64,000 nt of DNA from Pseudomonas sp. TTU2014-080ASC (GTDB taxonomy: Bacteria > Pseudomonadota > Gammaproteobacteria > Pseudomonadales > Pseudomonadaceae): positions 124,001 through 188,000 of the forward strand of contig NZ_LKKK01000012.1 in NCBI RefSeq assembly GCF_001446935.1, in the 5' to 3' direction. This document shows, one piece after another, positions 1 through 8,496 of the stretch (its first letter is position 1; every line of letters starts with the position of its first letter). The position numbers were made by a program, and so were the translations under genes. Below the pieces are notes generated by a model that ran no database searches, was not told the origin of the DNA, and worked only from the letters and a program-made list of their open reading frames with translations.

Positions 1-288
1 CTCGCTGAGCGTTCTGCTCACGACAGTGACAGCTGGGTGGATGTAGTCACTGGCCTGCGTGGCCGCTATGCCCTGACACCTGAAATCTATCTCAGCGGCT
101 GGGGCCTGGTGGGCGCCGGTGAAGCTGATCTGGATTGGGATGTCGCCGCCACCGTTGGCTACCAGTTCACCGACAGCGTGTCCGCCGTCGCCGGTTACCG
201 CGCCTTTGGCGTGGACTACGACAAAGGCGGCTTTATTTACGACGTGGTTCAGAAAGGCCCAATTATTGGTGTCGTGATGCGTTTCTAA
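1..288 (+). CDS. Outer-membrane beta-barrel protein, C-terminal part only
   Basis: The reading frame is open from the window edge to a TAA stop, giving the last 95 residues of a protein whose start lies outside the window. The visible part is a run of alternating amphipathic strands with aromatic and glycine residues (ending GVVMRF) and closes with a C-terminal phenylalanine, the usual signature for BAM-dependent outer-membrane barrels. It precedes two exported DUF1254 proteins on the same strand with about 45 bp between, so it may share their transcript. The family cannot be fixed from this fragment; a small OmpW/OmpA-like barrel is possible. Confidence 0.7.
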   Translation, partial: LAERSAHDSDSWVDVVTGLRGRYALTPEIYLSGWGLVGAGEADLDWDVAATVGYQFTDSVSAVAGYRAFGVDYDKGGFIYDVVQKGPIIGVVMRF

Positions 289-333
289 ACGCTCACCGCC
301 CTACCCCCTCAGTCAATAAGCAGGAGCATCGAC

Positions 334-1764
334 ATGGAGCTAAGAGGTTTACACAAGGCGGCGAGCTTGCCGGCAGTACTTGGTCTGACCGTAATGGCGT
401 CCCTTGTATGGCCCACCTACAGCAACGCACAACAGATCACGACAGAAGAAACCAAGGCCATCGCCAAAGAAGCAGTCATTTACGGCTTCCCGCTGGTCGA
501 TAACTACCGCGTCCAGTATTCGTATTTTGTTGACAAGAACGGAGCTGAATTCAAAGCACCGTGGAACCAGATAAACAACGTCAGCCGGGTCTTCACCCCG
601 GATGACAAAGCCATCCAGACCCCCAATTCCGACACGCCATACTCCCAACTGGGAGCTGACCTGCGCGCCGAACCGCTGGTGCTGACGGTTCCGGAAGTCG
701 AGAAGGATCGTTACTACTCGCTGCAGTTCATCGACCTGCACACCTTCAATTTCGCCTATGTCGGCAGCCGTGCAACTGGCAATGAAGCGGGCAAGTTCCT
801 ACTGGCCGGCCCACATTGGAGTGGTACGACGCCAGACGGCATCAAACAGGTCATCCGCTCAGAGACTGACTTCGCATTCGTGCTCTACCGCACCCAACTC
901 AAAGGACCTGGCGACATTGATAATGTCAAAGCCATCCAGGCGGGCTACAAAGTGGAGCCACTTTCCGCCTATCTGGGCGAAAAACCTCCAGCCCCCGCCC
1001 CTAAGCTGGACTTTCCCAAACCACCTACAGTTGAAGAATCGCGTACCTCGCTTGAGTTCTTCAATGTTCTCAACTTCGTCCTGCAATTCGCACCGACTCA
1101 CCCGAGCGAAGCTGATCTGCGCGCGCGCCTGAGCAAAATCGGCATTGAACCCGGCAAGCCATTCGCGCCTGAAAAGCTGGATCCCGATACCCGCCTGGCG
1201 ATCAGCGCCGGTATGGCTGAGGCGTGGAAATCGTTGGCCGAGTTCAAAGTTAAGGAGCTGGACAGCGGCAAGCGCACAGCAGCCGATGGTTTTGGTACCC
1301 GCGAGTTTCTCAAGAACGACTACCTTGCGCGCATGTCCTCTGCCGTATTGGGTATCTACGGAAACTCCAAGGAAGAAGCGCTATATCCGGCGTACTTCGT
1401 TGACGCCAACGGCCAACCCATGGACGGCGCGAAAAAGCGCTACACACTGCGTTTTGCACCTGGCCAATTACCGCCAGTGAATTCGTTCTGGTCGCTGACC
1501 ATGTACGAACTGCCCTCCAGCCTGCTGGTTGCCAACCCGCTCAACCGCTACCTGATCAACTCGGCAATGCTGCCGGACCTCAAGCGCGATGCAGACGGCG
1601 GCATCACTCTGTATCTGCAACATGAGTCTCCGGGTAAAGACAAGGAAAGCAACTGGCTGCCTGCACCTAAAGGCCCCTTCTGGACCACGCTGCGCCTCTA
1701 CTGGCCGAAAGAAGAAGCGCTCAACGGCGACTGGAAACAACCCCCTCTGGTAGAAACCAAATAA
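334..1764 (+). CDS. Exported DUF1254/DUF1214 protein (first of pair)
   Basis: A 476-residue protein with an N-terminal signal peptide (charged start, hydrophobic core to about residue 28, cleavage near YSNAQQ). The DUF1254 part spans roughly residues 40-190 and includes the family-type stretch around PNSDTPYSQ and DRYYSLQFID. The DUF1214 part lies near the C-terminus, around FWSLTMYELPSS. An AGGAG Shine-Dalgarno about 10 bases upstream supports this ATG. The biochemical function of the family is not known to me; members are periplasmic or secreted. A second, shorter member follows 11 bp downstream, so the two are very likely co-transcribed. Confidence 0.85.
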   Translation: MELRGLHKAASLPAVLGLTVMASLVWPTYSNAQQITTEETKAIAKEAVIYGFPLVDNYRVQYSYFVDKNGAEFKAPWNQINNVSRVFTPDDKAIQTPNSDTPYSQLGADLRAEPLVLTVPEVEKDRYYSLQFIDLHTFNFAYVGSRATGNEAGKFLLAGPHWSGTTPDGIKQVIRSETDFAFVLYRTQLKGPGDIDNVKAIQAGYKVEPLSAYLGEKPPAPAPKLDFPKPPTVEESRTSLEFFNVLNFVLQFAPTHPSEADLRARLSKIGIEPGKPFAPEKLDPDTRLAISAGMAEAWKSLAEFKVKELDSGKRTAADGFGTREFLKNDYLARMSSAVLGIYGNSKEEALYPAYFVDANGQPMDGAKKRYTLRFAPGQLPPVNSFWSLTMYELPSSLLVANPLNRYLINSAMLPDLKRDADGGITLYLQHESPGKDKESNWLPAPKGPFWTTLRLYWPKEEALNGDWKQPPLVETK

Positions 1765-1775
1765 GGACTTCATCC

Positions 1776-2798
1776 ATGAAAATGGTTCATGCAGTAACTG
1801 CTGGTAGTCTCATGCTTGCACTGGCAGGCGTCGTCCAAGCGCAGGAAGCAATCAAGGTTACGGTTGATAACTTTGTGCGTGCGGAAAGCGACTTGTATTT
1901 TGCCTCTATTGCCAAAGACAACGGCTTTGGCAAGTTCAACCACTTCCGTCAGCTGACCCCGCTGGACAAGCAGACCGTCATTCGCCTGAATCGTGACACC
2001 CTGTATTCCAGCGCGGTGTTTGACCTGGAAGCCGGTCCGGTAACAATCACATTGCCGGATGCCGGTAAGCGCTTCATGTCCATGCAGGTCATTAACCAGG
2101 ATCACCTGACACCCCGGGTGATCTATGACGCCGGCGACTACACCTTCACCAAAGAAAATGTAGGCACCCGCTACGTAGTGCTGGCCGTGCGTATTTTGGC
2201 CAATCCGGCCGATCCAAAAGACATGAAAGCAGCCAACATGCTGCAGGACCAGATCATCGTTAAGCAGGAAAATGGCATTGGTAAGCTGGAGTTCCCAAAC
2301 TGGGATCTGGCCAGCCAGAAAGCCGTACGTGACCAGCTTCTGGCACTCGGTGCTGCACTGCCTAACACCAACGACATGTTCGGCAATAAGGATGAGATCA
2401 AACCAATCCGTCACCTGATCGGCTCAGCGACAGCATGGGGCGGTAACCCACAGAAAGAGGCCACCTACCTTAACGTGACGCCCGCGAAAAACGACGGCAA
2501 AACCGTTTACACCATGACGGTCAAAGATGTACCGGTCGATGGCTTCTGGTCGATCAGTGTGTATAACAAGGACGGTTACTACACACCCAATGCGCAAAAT
2601 GCCTACACGCTAAATAACATGACCGCCAAGGCGGCGAATGATGGCAGCGTGAAGGTGCAGTTTGGGGGATGTGACGGCAAGGTCGTTAACTGCCTGCCAA
2701 TCGTAGACGGTTGGAACTACATGGTCCGCCTGTACCGTCCGCAAGCGTCCATTCTCGATGGCAGCTGGAAATTCCCGGAAGCCAAGCCGGTGCAATAA
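1776..2798 (+). CDS. Exported DUF1254/DUF1214 protein (second of pair)
   Basis: A 340-residue protein with a clear Sec signal peptide (cleavage predicted after VVQAQ, about residue 23). DUF1254-type sequence covers roughly residues 30-150 (LNRDTLYSSAVFDLEAGPV, then RFMSMQVINQDH) and DUF1214 about 235-335 (VDGFWSISVYNKDGYY). Two cysteines near the C-terminus (GGCDGKVVNCLP) could form a disulphide in the periplasm. It lies 11 bp after the longer DUF1254 gene and is followed by a strong hairpin, so it probably ends the operon. The pair may act together, but nothing here shows on what substrate. Confidence 0.85.
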   Translation: MKMVHAVTAGSLMLALAGVVQAQEAIKVTVDNFVRAESDLYFASIAKDNGFGKFNHFRQLTPLDKQTVIRLNRDTLYSSAVFDLEAGPVTITLPDAGKRFMSMQVINQDHLTPRVIYDAGDYTFTKENVGTRYVVLAVRILANPADPKDMKAANMLQDQIIVKQENGIGKLEFPNWDLASQKAVRDQLLALGAALPNTNDMFGNKDEIKPIRHLIGSATAWGGNPQKEATYLNVTPAKNDGKTVYTMTVKDVPVDGFWSISVYNKDGYYTPNAQNAYTLNNMTAKAANDGSVKVQFGGCDGKVVNCLPIVDGWNYMVRLYRPQASILDGSWKFPEAKPVQ

Positions 2799-2804
2799 AC
2801 GACA

Positions 2805-2834
2805 CCTGCGGAGTACAGCTCTGTACTCCGCAGG
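2805..2834. terminator. Perfect 14-bp hairpin between convergent genes
   Basis: The arms CCTGCGGAGTACAG and CTGTACTCCGCAGG are perfectly complementary with a 2-base centre. The hairpin sits 7 bp after the second DUF1254 gene and 25 bp from the 3' end of the convergent diguanylate cyclase gene. There is no T-tract on either side, so it is either a bidirectional terminator of non-canonical form or a 3'-end stabiliser. Confidence 0.6.
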
Positions 2835-2858
2835 CCTTCACCAAACGAAGAATTCGCC

Positions 2859-3959
2859 TCAGGCCACCCCGCCTTCCTGCGCAATTGACTGATTCAGTGG
2901 CACATCCTCGCTGATCAGCTGATTACGCCCAGCCTCCTTACCGCGATACAGGCGCCTGTCTGCCTGACGGTACAGCGCCTCTGATGACTCGCCATCCAGT
3001 GGCCACTCAGCCATACCGAACGTCGCCGATAAGGGAATCTCATGACCGCGATAATTAAGCGGATTACGGCACAAGTGTTCGCGCAGGTACTCAATCAGCG
3101 GCTCGGCACTGAAGCGATCGGTATTGCGCAACAACAAGCCAAACTCCTCCCCCCCCAAACGCCCCAGGGTGTCTGAATTGCGTAAACGCTGACCAAGCAC
3201 ATCACATATATGGCGCAGGGCCTGATCACCGGCATCATGTCCCCAGCGGTCATTAACTTCCTTGAAATGGTCGATATCAAGAATGACCAGAACAAAGCGG
3301 TTTTGCGAGCGTACAGACTCAAGGATGCATTGATCCAGATACTGCTGAAAGCTGCCACGGGTTGCCACGCCAGTGAGCCCATCAGTGCGGGCCATCAACT
3401 GCAAACGATGGTGAGCAGCCGCCCGGCGCGACTCAAACAGGTGCACAAATAGCATCACCATCACCACACAACCAATGGCGTTACCCAAGTCGATCATGTC
3501 GGAGGGCGTCAGTGAGACTTCGCGTTTGCGTAAGTATAAAAAAGCCGCCAGAGCCGTATAAGCAATGGTGATCAGGGCGCCCTTGAGCCGCCCTACCAGC
3601 AGATAGCTGAGCACCGGCACGATATACCCCCAGACGAAGGCAGTAGTCGAGGCACCAGGCATCACGATGATGTAAATCAGAAAAGCTACGGTGCTGAAAA
3701 TGTAGCCGTAAATCCACAGCTGTAGATTGCGCACCGTATCCACACGCCAGGCGGCGTATAACAGACCAACCGTACAGACCAACTCAAATCCGGCAAACAG
3801 GAAATTACCGGCAGCCATTTGCATAACGCAAAAGCAACCCAGCACAAGACCGGTAACGGCAAAAATTATCCGTATAACTGACCGCTGTCCTTCGTCTTGA
3901 AGCTCTCTTAGTGCAGGAGAGTCTGGAGAAGAAGCATGCGTGCGTCCCTTTCGAATCAT
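2859..3959 (-). CDS. Membrane-bound GGDEF diguanylate cyclase
   Basis: A 366-residue protein predicted to make cyclic di-GMP from two GTP. The N-terminal half (residues about 28-175) holds around six hydrophobic segments and probably senses something in or near the inner membrane. A GGDEF domain fills residues about 188-350, with the active-site motif GGEEF at 269-273. An RxxD inhibitory site (R260-D263) stands five residues before it, so product feedback inhibition is expected. No EAL domain is present. The gene is monocistronic and convergent with the DUF1254 pair. Together with the HD-GYP protein and the pga operon it links this region to biofilm control. Confidence 0.9.
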   Translation of the reverse strand: MIRKGRTHASSPDSPALRELQDEGQRSVIRIIFAVTGLVLGCFCVMQMAAGNFLFAGFELVCTVGLLYAAWRVDTVRNLQLWIYGYIFSTVAFLIYIIVMPGASTTAFVWGYIVPVLSYLLVGRLKGALITIAYTALAAFLYLRKREVSLTPSDMIDLGNAIGCVVMVMLFVHLFESRRAAAHHRLQLMARTDGLTGVATRGSFQQYLDQCILESVRSQNRFVLVILDIDHFKEVNDRWGHDAGDQALRHICDVLGQRLRNSDTLGRLGGEEFGLLLRNTDRFSAEPLIEYLREHLCRNPLNYRGHEIPLSATFGMAEWPLDGESSEALYRQADRRLYRGKEAGRNQLISEDVPLNQSIAQEGGVA

Positions 3960-4112
3960 GCTGTAACCCTGATCACCTATAGCCTGTAACGCAGCCCAAC
4001 GCCTGTGAGCTTAGTTAATGGCGAACATAATGTCTGACAATTGAACAAAATAACAAACATCATTCTGCCATCAGACTGAGTATAGGTATATCCGTACTAG
4101 ACAAAGGCCTAA

Positions 4113-6017
4113 TCAGCGTGAATCAGCCAGCAATGGCGGCATCGGGCAATCCAAAATATCAGCCACAGCCCGGAACAGCTCTGCCTCAAGCGGCTCAATC
4201 TGCCCGTCATGCTCAATACAACGGACCAACGCTTTGAGCAGACGCGGCTTCTGTAGAGGTTTGAGCTGACAGAGGCGCTCCAAAGACTGCTCGAGCGCCC
4301 GCAACGACGTTTCGGTTACCGCACGCATACGCAACGAGGTCAGCCCGACCTCTGTACAGCCTTTATCAAATGCCAGCTGCGCGTCCTGCTCTGTGGCAGC
4401 CCCGGTACGGGACATCAGCGTCAACACAATCGACACCTCATCCGCCAGTTGCGACAACCGGTAGCGACTGTAGGGTTGGCGCTGATTCATAACATTGCGC
4501 TCGACAATCCGCAGCAACGCCCACTCACTCAGCGCGACCCGACCATCCGCAATGATCAGGCTTTTAACAGACTCCTTAAACGCCGCGTACTGTTCACGGC
4601 TCATCAGTTTAAGTGCCGGCAAACTAAGATCCAGCAGTGGCAGGCGAAGCCCTGAGGGCAACCGCAGCAACGCATTTTTAAGGCCTTGTAACTCCTCAAA
4701 CACCTCGGCAGCCGACACGCCCTGCAATGACTGCAGCTGTGCGCGAGCGTATTCCGGACGCTGATCAAGCAACAGGCCAAACACAATTGCCTGAGCCCCA
4801 ATACAACGGTGGGCAGCCTCTTTCAGCGCCACATCAATCCGCTCCAAAACTTGCTGCGCCACCTCCAAGTGTTGCGGCGTCGGCTCGCCAACTGCATCGA
4901 TAGCGTCCAGCGCAGACTGCGCCCTGAACCCGGCAAAGGCAGCTTCTTCAGCCGCCCAAGACTTAGGCGTTAGTGGTGGATTTACCGTGACAGGCGGAAA
5001 GCTTCCATCCCACTCTGGAGTGATGCGGCGTATACGCTTCTCCAACGGAGGGTGTGTCGCGTGCAAGCCCAGCAGCGTTTGTCTGACCCCGGCAGCGAAG
5101 AACATATGGCTGAACTCAGCAGCGTATCCGCTGTGCAGCTGCGAGCCGCGCGCACTGCCACCGATCTTTTTCAGCGCACCGGCGATGCTCTGCGGGTTGC
5201 GGGTGAATTGCACGGCCGAAGCATCGGCCAAGTATTCACGCTGACGACTAACTGCCGCCTTAATCAGATTGCCAAAGAAGGTTCCCGCCGCGCCGGTGAC
5301 CCACAGCGTGACGCCGGTCAGCATCAGCAAGGCGACTAAATTGTCCTTGGAACGATTGCGGCCACTACTGCGACTTCTGCCAATGCTGCGCACCAGCAAA
5401 CTGCCGATCAGCCCCATCAGCAGAATGCCGTTTAGCACCGCCACAAGTCGTGTGTTCAGGCGCATGTCGCCATGGAAGATATGGCTGAATTCGTGGGCAA
5501 TCACGCCTTGCAGCTCCTCCCGACTCAGGTGGCTGATGGCCCCCTGAGTCACACCAATCACCGCATCCTGCGGCGTCAGACCTGCGGCAAAAGCATTGAT
5601 ACTGCTATCGTCCAGCACGTACACCGGCGGCACCGGCGAACCAGAAGCCAAAGCCATTTCTTCGACCACATTAAGCAAGCGGCGCTCTTCAAAACTCTGT
5701 GGCGACAGGTTAATCAACCGCCCTCCCAGACGCTCAGCAATGACCGAACCGCCTTTACGCAGCTCAACCCACTTGCCCAGGCTGCCCCCCAGCACAACGG
5801 TAATGATCGCCAGGGAAACCACGCCGATCAGTTCCCAAGAGGGTAACCAATCCATATGACCCGGCAGTGACTGAGTCTGCCCGGTGTCCCTTAAATTCCA
5901 AATCATCCCCAACAGCAAACTGGTGATAGCGATAAGACTCACCACCGCCAACACCATCAAAACCAGCAAGAGGCCGCTGTTGCGCTGAGCCTGCGCCTGA
6001 TGTTCGAAGAAATTCAT
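4113..6017 (-). CDS. M48-family membrane metalloprotease with C-terminal extension
   Basis: A 634-residue HtpX-like zinc protease. Two N-terminal membrane segments (about 15-40 and 60-80) come before the catalytic HEFSH at residues 175-179. The third zinc ligand is probably the glutamate of REYLADA (E261), and further hydrophobic segments lie at about 190-210 and 227-250. The protein is about twice the length of HtpX; residues about 360-634 form an extra cytoplasmic domain of unknown role. The gene starts 13 bp after lemA, and this LemA-M48 pairing recurs in many bacteria. A role in membrane-protein quality control is inferred from the family, not shown here. Confidence 0.85.
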   Translation of the reverse strand: MNFFEHQAQAQRNSGLLLVLMVLAVVSLIAITSLLLGMIWNLRDTGQTQSLPGHMDWLPSWELIGVVSLAIITVVLGGSLGKWVELRKGGSVIAERLGGRLINLSPQSFEERRLLNVVEEMALASGSPVPPVYVLDDSSINAFAAGLTPQDAVIGVTQGAISHLSREELQGVIAHEFSHIFHGDMRLNTRLVAVLNGILLMGLIGSLLVRSIGRSRSSGRNRSKDNLVALLMLTGVTLWVTGAAGTFFGNLIKAAVSRQREYLADASAVQFTRNPQSIAGALKKIGGSARGSQLHSGYAAEFSHMFFAAGVRQTLLGLHATHPPLEKRIRRITPEWDGSFPPVTVNPPLTPKSWAAEEAAFAGFRAQSALDAIDAVGEPTPQHLEVAQQVLERIDVALKEAAHRCIGAQAIVFGLLLDQRPEYARAQLQSLQGVSAAEVFEELQGLKNALLRLPSGLRLPLLDLSLPALKLMSREQYAAFKESVKSLIIADGRVALSEWALLRIVERNVMNQRQPYSRYRLSQLADEVSIVLTLMSRTGAATEQDAQLAFDKGCTEVGLTSLRMRAVTETSLRALEQSLERLCQLKPLQKPRLLKALVRCIEHDGQIEPLEAELFRAVADILDCPMPPLLADSR

Positions 6018-6030
6018 TCACAACCCCGAA

Positions 6031-6627
6031 TCAGAAGGCGACTTTAGGTGCATCCTGAATCGCAGCACTGTCAGCAAATTCAAGCAAGCTGGCATCCGGA
6101 CCATGACCAAAGGTCCCCGCAACCAGCACCGGGGGGAATGTCTGCTTGTAGGTGTTGTAGGCCATGACTGCATCGTTATAGGCCTGACGGGCAAACGCCA
6201 CCTTATTCTCTGTGCTGCTCAGTTCCTCACTGAGTTGCTGCATGTTGGCTGACGCTTTCAGGTCCGGGTAGGCCTCAACCGTCACCGCCATGCGGCCCAT
6301 GGCCGAGGTCAGCATCGACTCGGCCTGATTCAGCTGAGCAATCGCCTGGGCGCTGCCGGGCTGAGCAGCCGCCGCCTTGAGACCGCTGACCGCAGCATTA
6401 CGGGCAGCGATCACCGCTTCCAGGGTATCGCGCTCATGGGCCATGTACGCCTTGGCCGTTTCCACCAGGTTAGGGATCAGATCGTAGCGGCGCTTAAGCT
6501 GCACCTCGATCTGGGCAAAGGCGTTCTTATAGCGGTTACGCAGCGCCACCAAGTTGTTGAAGATGCCGATTACATAAAAAACCAGCACAGCGGCTACAGC
6601 CAGGAAAATCATCGTGGAAACGGACAT
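6031..6627 (-). CDS. lemA: LemA family protein
   Basis: A 198-residue protein with one N-terminal membrane helix (about residues 5-25) followed by a long helical domain. The family-typical stretch YKNAFAQIEVQLKRRYDLIP lies just after the helix and NKVAFARQAYNDAVMAYN lies further on. LemA proteins are thought to expose the helical bundle outside the inner membrane; their molecular role is unclear. It is the first gene of a two-gene unit with the M48 protease. The gene is divergent from the TetR-type regulator, and the intervening 187 bp carry a C10 tract. Confidence 0.88.
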   Translation of the reverse strand: MSVSTMIFLAVAAVLVFYVIGIFNNLVALRNRYKNAFAQIEVQLKRRYDLIPNLVETAKAYMAHERDTLEAVIAARNAAVSGLKAAAAQPGSAQAIAQLNQAESMLTSAMGRMAVTVEAYPDLKASANMQQLSEELSSTENKVAFARQAYNDAVMAYNTYKQTFPPVLVAGTFGHGPDASLLEFADSAAIQDAPKVAF

Positions 6628-6779
6628 AGAGAACCCTTATTGCCTGTCTGGGAAAAGTCCGATAGTAGCGGAATTTGCGTGCCAGTCACCCTCTGTATAA
6701 ACGGTGCCCCCCCCCCTGCCACCTGATTTACCCCACGGGTGCCCGACCGAAATCCCAGCGGCAATGTCCATTACGCCAC

Positions 6780-6808
6780 TTGGCCGACTAGACCGATCGG
6801 TCTATACA
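6780..6808 (+). promoter_or_regulatory. Promoter and TetR-type operator of the regulator gene
   Basis: A perfect 16-bp palindrome, TAGACCGATCGGTCTA, occupies 6789-6804. It lies between a -35 element TTGGCC (6780-6785) and a -10 element TATACA (6803-6808), with ideal 17-bp spacing. The TetR-family gene begins only seven bases after the -10. Occupancy would block RNA polymerase, so negative autoregulation of the regulator-hydrolase operon is the natural reading. The site resembles the operators of LmrA/YxaF-type TetR proteins as I recall them. Confidence 0.8.
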
Positions 6809-6814
6809 TACTCC

Positions 6815-7402
6815 ATGGACACATTACCGACCCGCACCCGACTGATCCACGCCATGGCCGACTCCCTGCAACGCAAAGGCCTTCACGGCGTTGGCCTGAG
6901 CGAAATCCTGGAAATGACCGGAGCGCCCAAAGGCAGCCTTTATCACCACTTTCCAGGTGGCAAAACCGAGCTTGCCGTCGCTGCCATCGACGACATAAGT
7001 GCGCAGATCAATCAGCATTTCAGTCGCCTTTTCAGCCAGCAGCCCGATCCACTCAAGGCCCTGCGCAAGTGGCTGGATGGAGCACTCCAACAGCTGGAAC
7101 AGAGCCGCTTCGAACGTGGTTGCCCACTGGCAACCATCGCTCTGGAGAGCAGCCCTGACGACGTGGAAATCCGCGACGCCCTGCAACGCTGCTTTACCAG
7201 CATCCGCCGTGTGCTCAGTGAGCACCTGCACCGCTTTGGCTACAACCAATCCCAGGCCGACAACCTCGCTGCCCTGTTCGTCTCGCTTTATGAAGGCGGC
7301 CTGTTGCAAGCACGGGTGGCAGGCACCACCACGCCATTACGCAACGCCATCGACGCACTGTTTGAGCTCACCCAACATCCCTCACACGGACCCCAGCCAT
7401 GA
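6815..7402 (+). CDS. TetR-family transcriptional regulator (LmrA/YxaF-like)
   Basis: A 195-residue repressor. The N-terminal helix-turn-helix covers about residues 5-50 (RTRLIHAMADSLQRKG, then TGAPKGSLYHHFPGGKTEL), and the C-terminal ligand domain resembles that of LmrA/YxaF regulators (RFERGCPLATIALE). The frame is open further upstream, but the ATG at 6815 is chosen because the helix-turn-helix begins there and the promoter -10 ends at 6808. No Shine-Dalgarno is visible before it, so the message may be leaderless. It overlaps the downstream hydrolase gene by 4 bp. The inducing ligand is unknown; a substrate of the hydrolase or a related xenobiotic is plausible. Confidence 0.88.
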   Translation: MDTLPTRTRLIHAMADSLQRKGLHGVGLSEILEMTGAPKGSLYHHFPGGKTELAVAAIDDISAQINQHFSRLFSQQPDPLKALRKWLDGALQQLEQSRFERGCPLATIALESSPDDVEIRDALQRCFTSIRRVLSEHLHRFGYNQSQADNLAALFVSLYEGGLLQARVAGTTTPLRNAIDALFELTQHPSHGPQP

Positions 7403-8280
7403 GCACTGAACGCCTCACTATTCGCAGCGAAGAATTGTCACTGCCGGCACTCGACGGCTATCCGCTGGCGGCCACGCTTTATCACGCGCCACAGCCACAA
7501 GCTCACTTACTGATTGCGGGTGCTACTGCAGTCCCTCAAGGCTTTTACCGACGCTTCGCCGAGTACGCTGCGCAGCAGGGTTTCACCACCCTGACCCTGG
7601 ACTACCGGGGTATTGGAAAATCCAAACCCGAAACGCTGCGCGGCTTCGACATGCGCTATCTGGACTGGGCCAACCTCGACCTGGCGGCGGCGGTTAACCT
7701 GCACAGCCATGCGCAGCTTCCTCTGTATATGGTGGGACACTCCTTTGGCGGGCATGCTTTCGGCTTGCTGCCCAATCACCAACAGGTCAATGGTTTCTAT
7801 ACCTTTGGCACCGGCGCTGGCTGGCATGGCTGGATGCCGAAGAGCGAACAAATCCGCGTGCTGACTCTGTGGCACGTAATCGCCCCAGTGCTGACCCGGA
7901 TGAAAGGCTACATGGCCTGGAGCAAACTTGGCATGGGCGAAGACCTGCCAATGGGGGTCTACACCGACTGGAAAAAATGGTGCCGACATCCGCGTTACTT
8001 CTTTGAAGATCCGGATATGCCGGAGCTGGCAGAGCGTTTCGCCTGCGTCACCACGCCGATTGTGGCGATCAACGCTACAGATGACCTGTGGGCACCACCC
8101 GCGTCCCGCGACGCCTTTATGGCCGGCTACCGCAACGCCCCATACGAAGCCCGTACCATCGACGGCGCACGAGGCCTCGGTAATATCGGTCATATGGGTT
8201 ATTTCCGCTCGTCTTCACAAACGCTGTGGGACGAAGCCTTGGAGTGGTTTGCCGGGCTGAATAAACCGGCTCAGTCATGA
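7399..8280 (+). CDS. Alpha/beta hydrolase
   Basis: A 293-residue soluble protein with an alpha/beta-hydrolase fold. The nucleophile elbow is GHSFGGH with Ser115. An oxyanion-hole region lies near GATAVPQGFYRRFAEYAA, and the conserved strand TLTLDYRGIGKS is at about 64-75. A late aspartate (NATDDLW) and a histidine (NIGHMGYF) would complete the triad. It starts inside the stop codon of the TetR gene (ATGA overlap), so the pair is translationally coupled and presumably regulated by that repressor. Substrate is unknown; members of this type are annotated as esterases or putative lipases. Confidence 0.85.
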   Translation: MSTERLTIRSEELSLPALDGYPLAATLYHAPQPQAHLLIAGATAVPQGFYRRFAEYAAQQGFTTLTLDYRGIGKSKPETLRGFDMRYLDWANLDLAAAVNLHSHAQLPLYMVGHSFGGHAFGLLPNHQQVNGFYTFGTGAGWHGWMPKSEQIRVLTLWHVIAPVLTRMKGYMAWSKLGMGEDLPMGVYTDWKKWCRHPRYFFEDPDMPELAERFACVTTPIVAINATDDLWAPPASRDAFMAGYRNAPYEARTIDGARGLGNIGHMGYFRSSSQTLWDEALEWFAGLNKPAQS

Positions 8281-8367
8281 TTCACACAACCAGCGCGCAC
8301 CTCACGCCCTGAGGCGGTCAGACGTGTGCAAGAGGCTTGCTGATAGTAATAAACCGGGCGAGCGCCC

Positions 8368-8393
8368 AAAAAAGAAAACCCCGCGTTGCGGGG
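8368..8393 (-). terminator. Intrinsic terminator of the RsmY-type RNA
   Basis: Read on the minus strand the sequence is CCCCGC-AAC-GCGGGG followed by TTTTCTTTTTT, a textbook rho-independent terminator. It faces the 3' end of the alpha/beta hydrolase gene and has no T-tract in the plus direction. Confidence 0.9.
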
Positions 8394-8490
8394 CCTTTGC
8401 AGACTGTTTTGAACATCCTTGGTCTACCGCCATCCTGGCGGCAATCCACGTTTCCATGTTGCTAAGAGCGCTTCCTGCGCGACGTCCATG
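8368..8490 (-). ncRNA. rsmY: RsmY-type small regulatory RNA
   Basis: An RNA of about 123 nt read on the minus strand, with no credible ORF. It contains five GGA motifs (ATGGACG, CAGGAAG, ATGGAAA, CAGGATG, AAGGATG). Two are displayed in hairpin loops: GCGC-AGGA-AGCGC and CCGCC-AGGAT-GGCGG. Exposed GGA loops are what RsmA/CsrA binds, so the RNA should sequester RsmA and relieve repression of its targets. It ends in the CCCCGC/GCGGGG terminator, and a GacA box lies about 66 bp upstream of the inferred start near 8490. The GCGCAGGAAGCGC hairpin is as I remember it in rsmY. RsmX is the main alternative name. Confidence 0.82.
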
Positions 8491-8496
8491 GAACAC

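Noticed and set aside
8302..8496. 64-codon minus-strand frame over the rsmY region
   Set aside because: It overlaps the sRNA and runs through its terminator. The GGA-hairpin organisation and the GacA box explain the sequence better.
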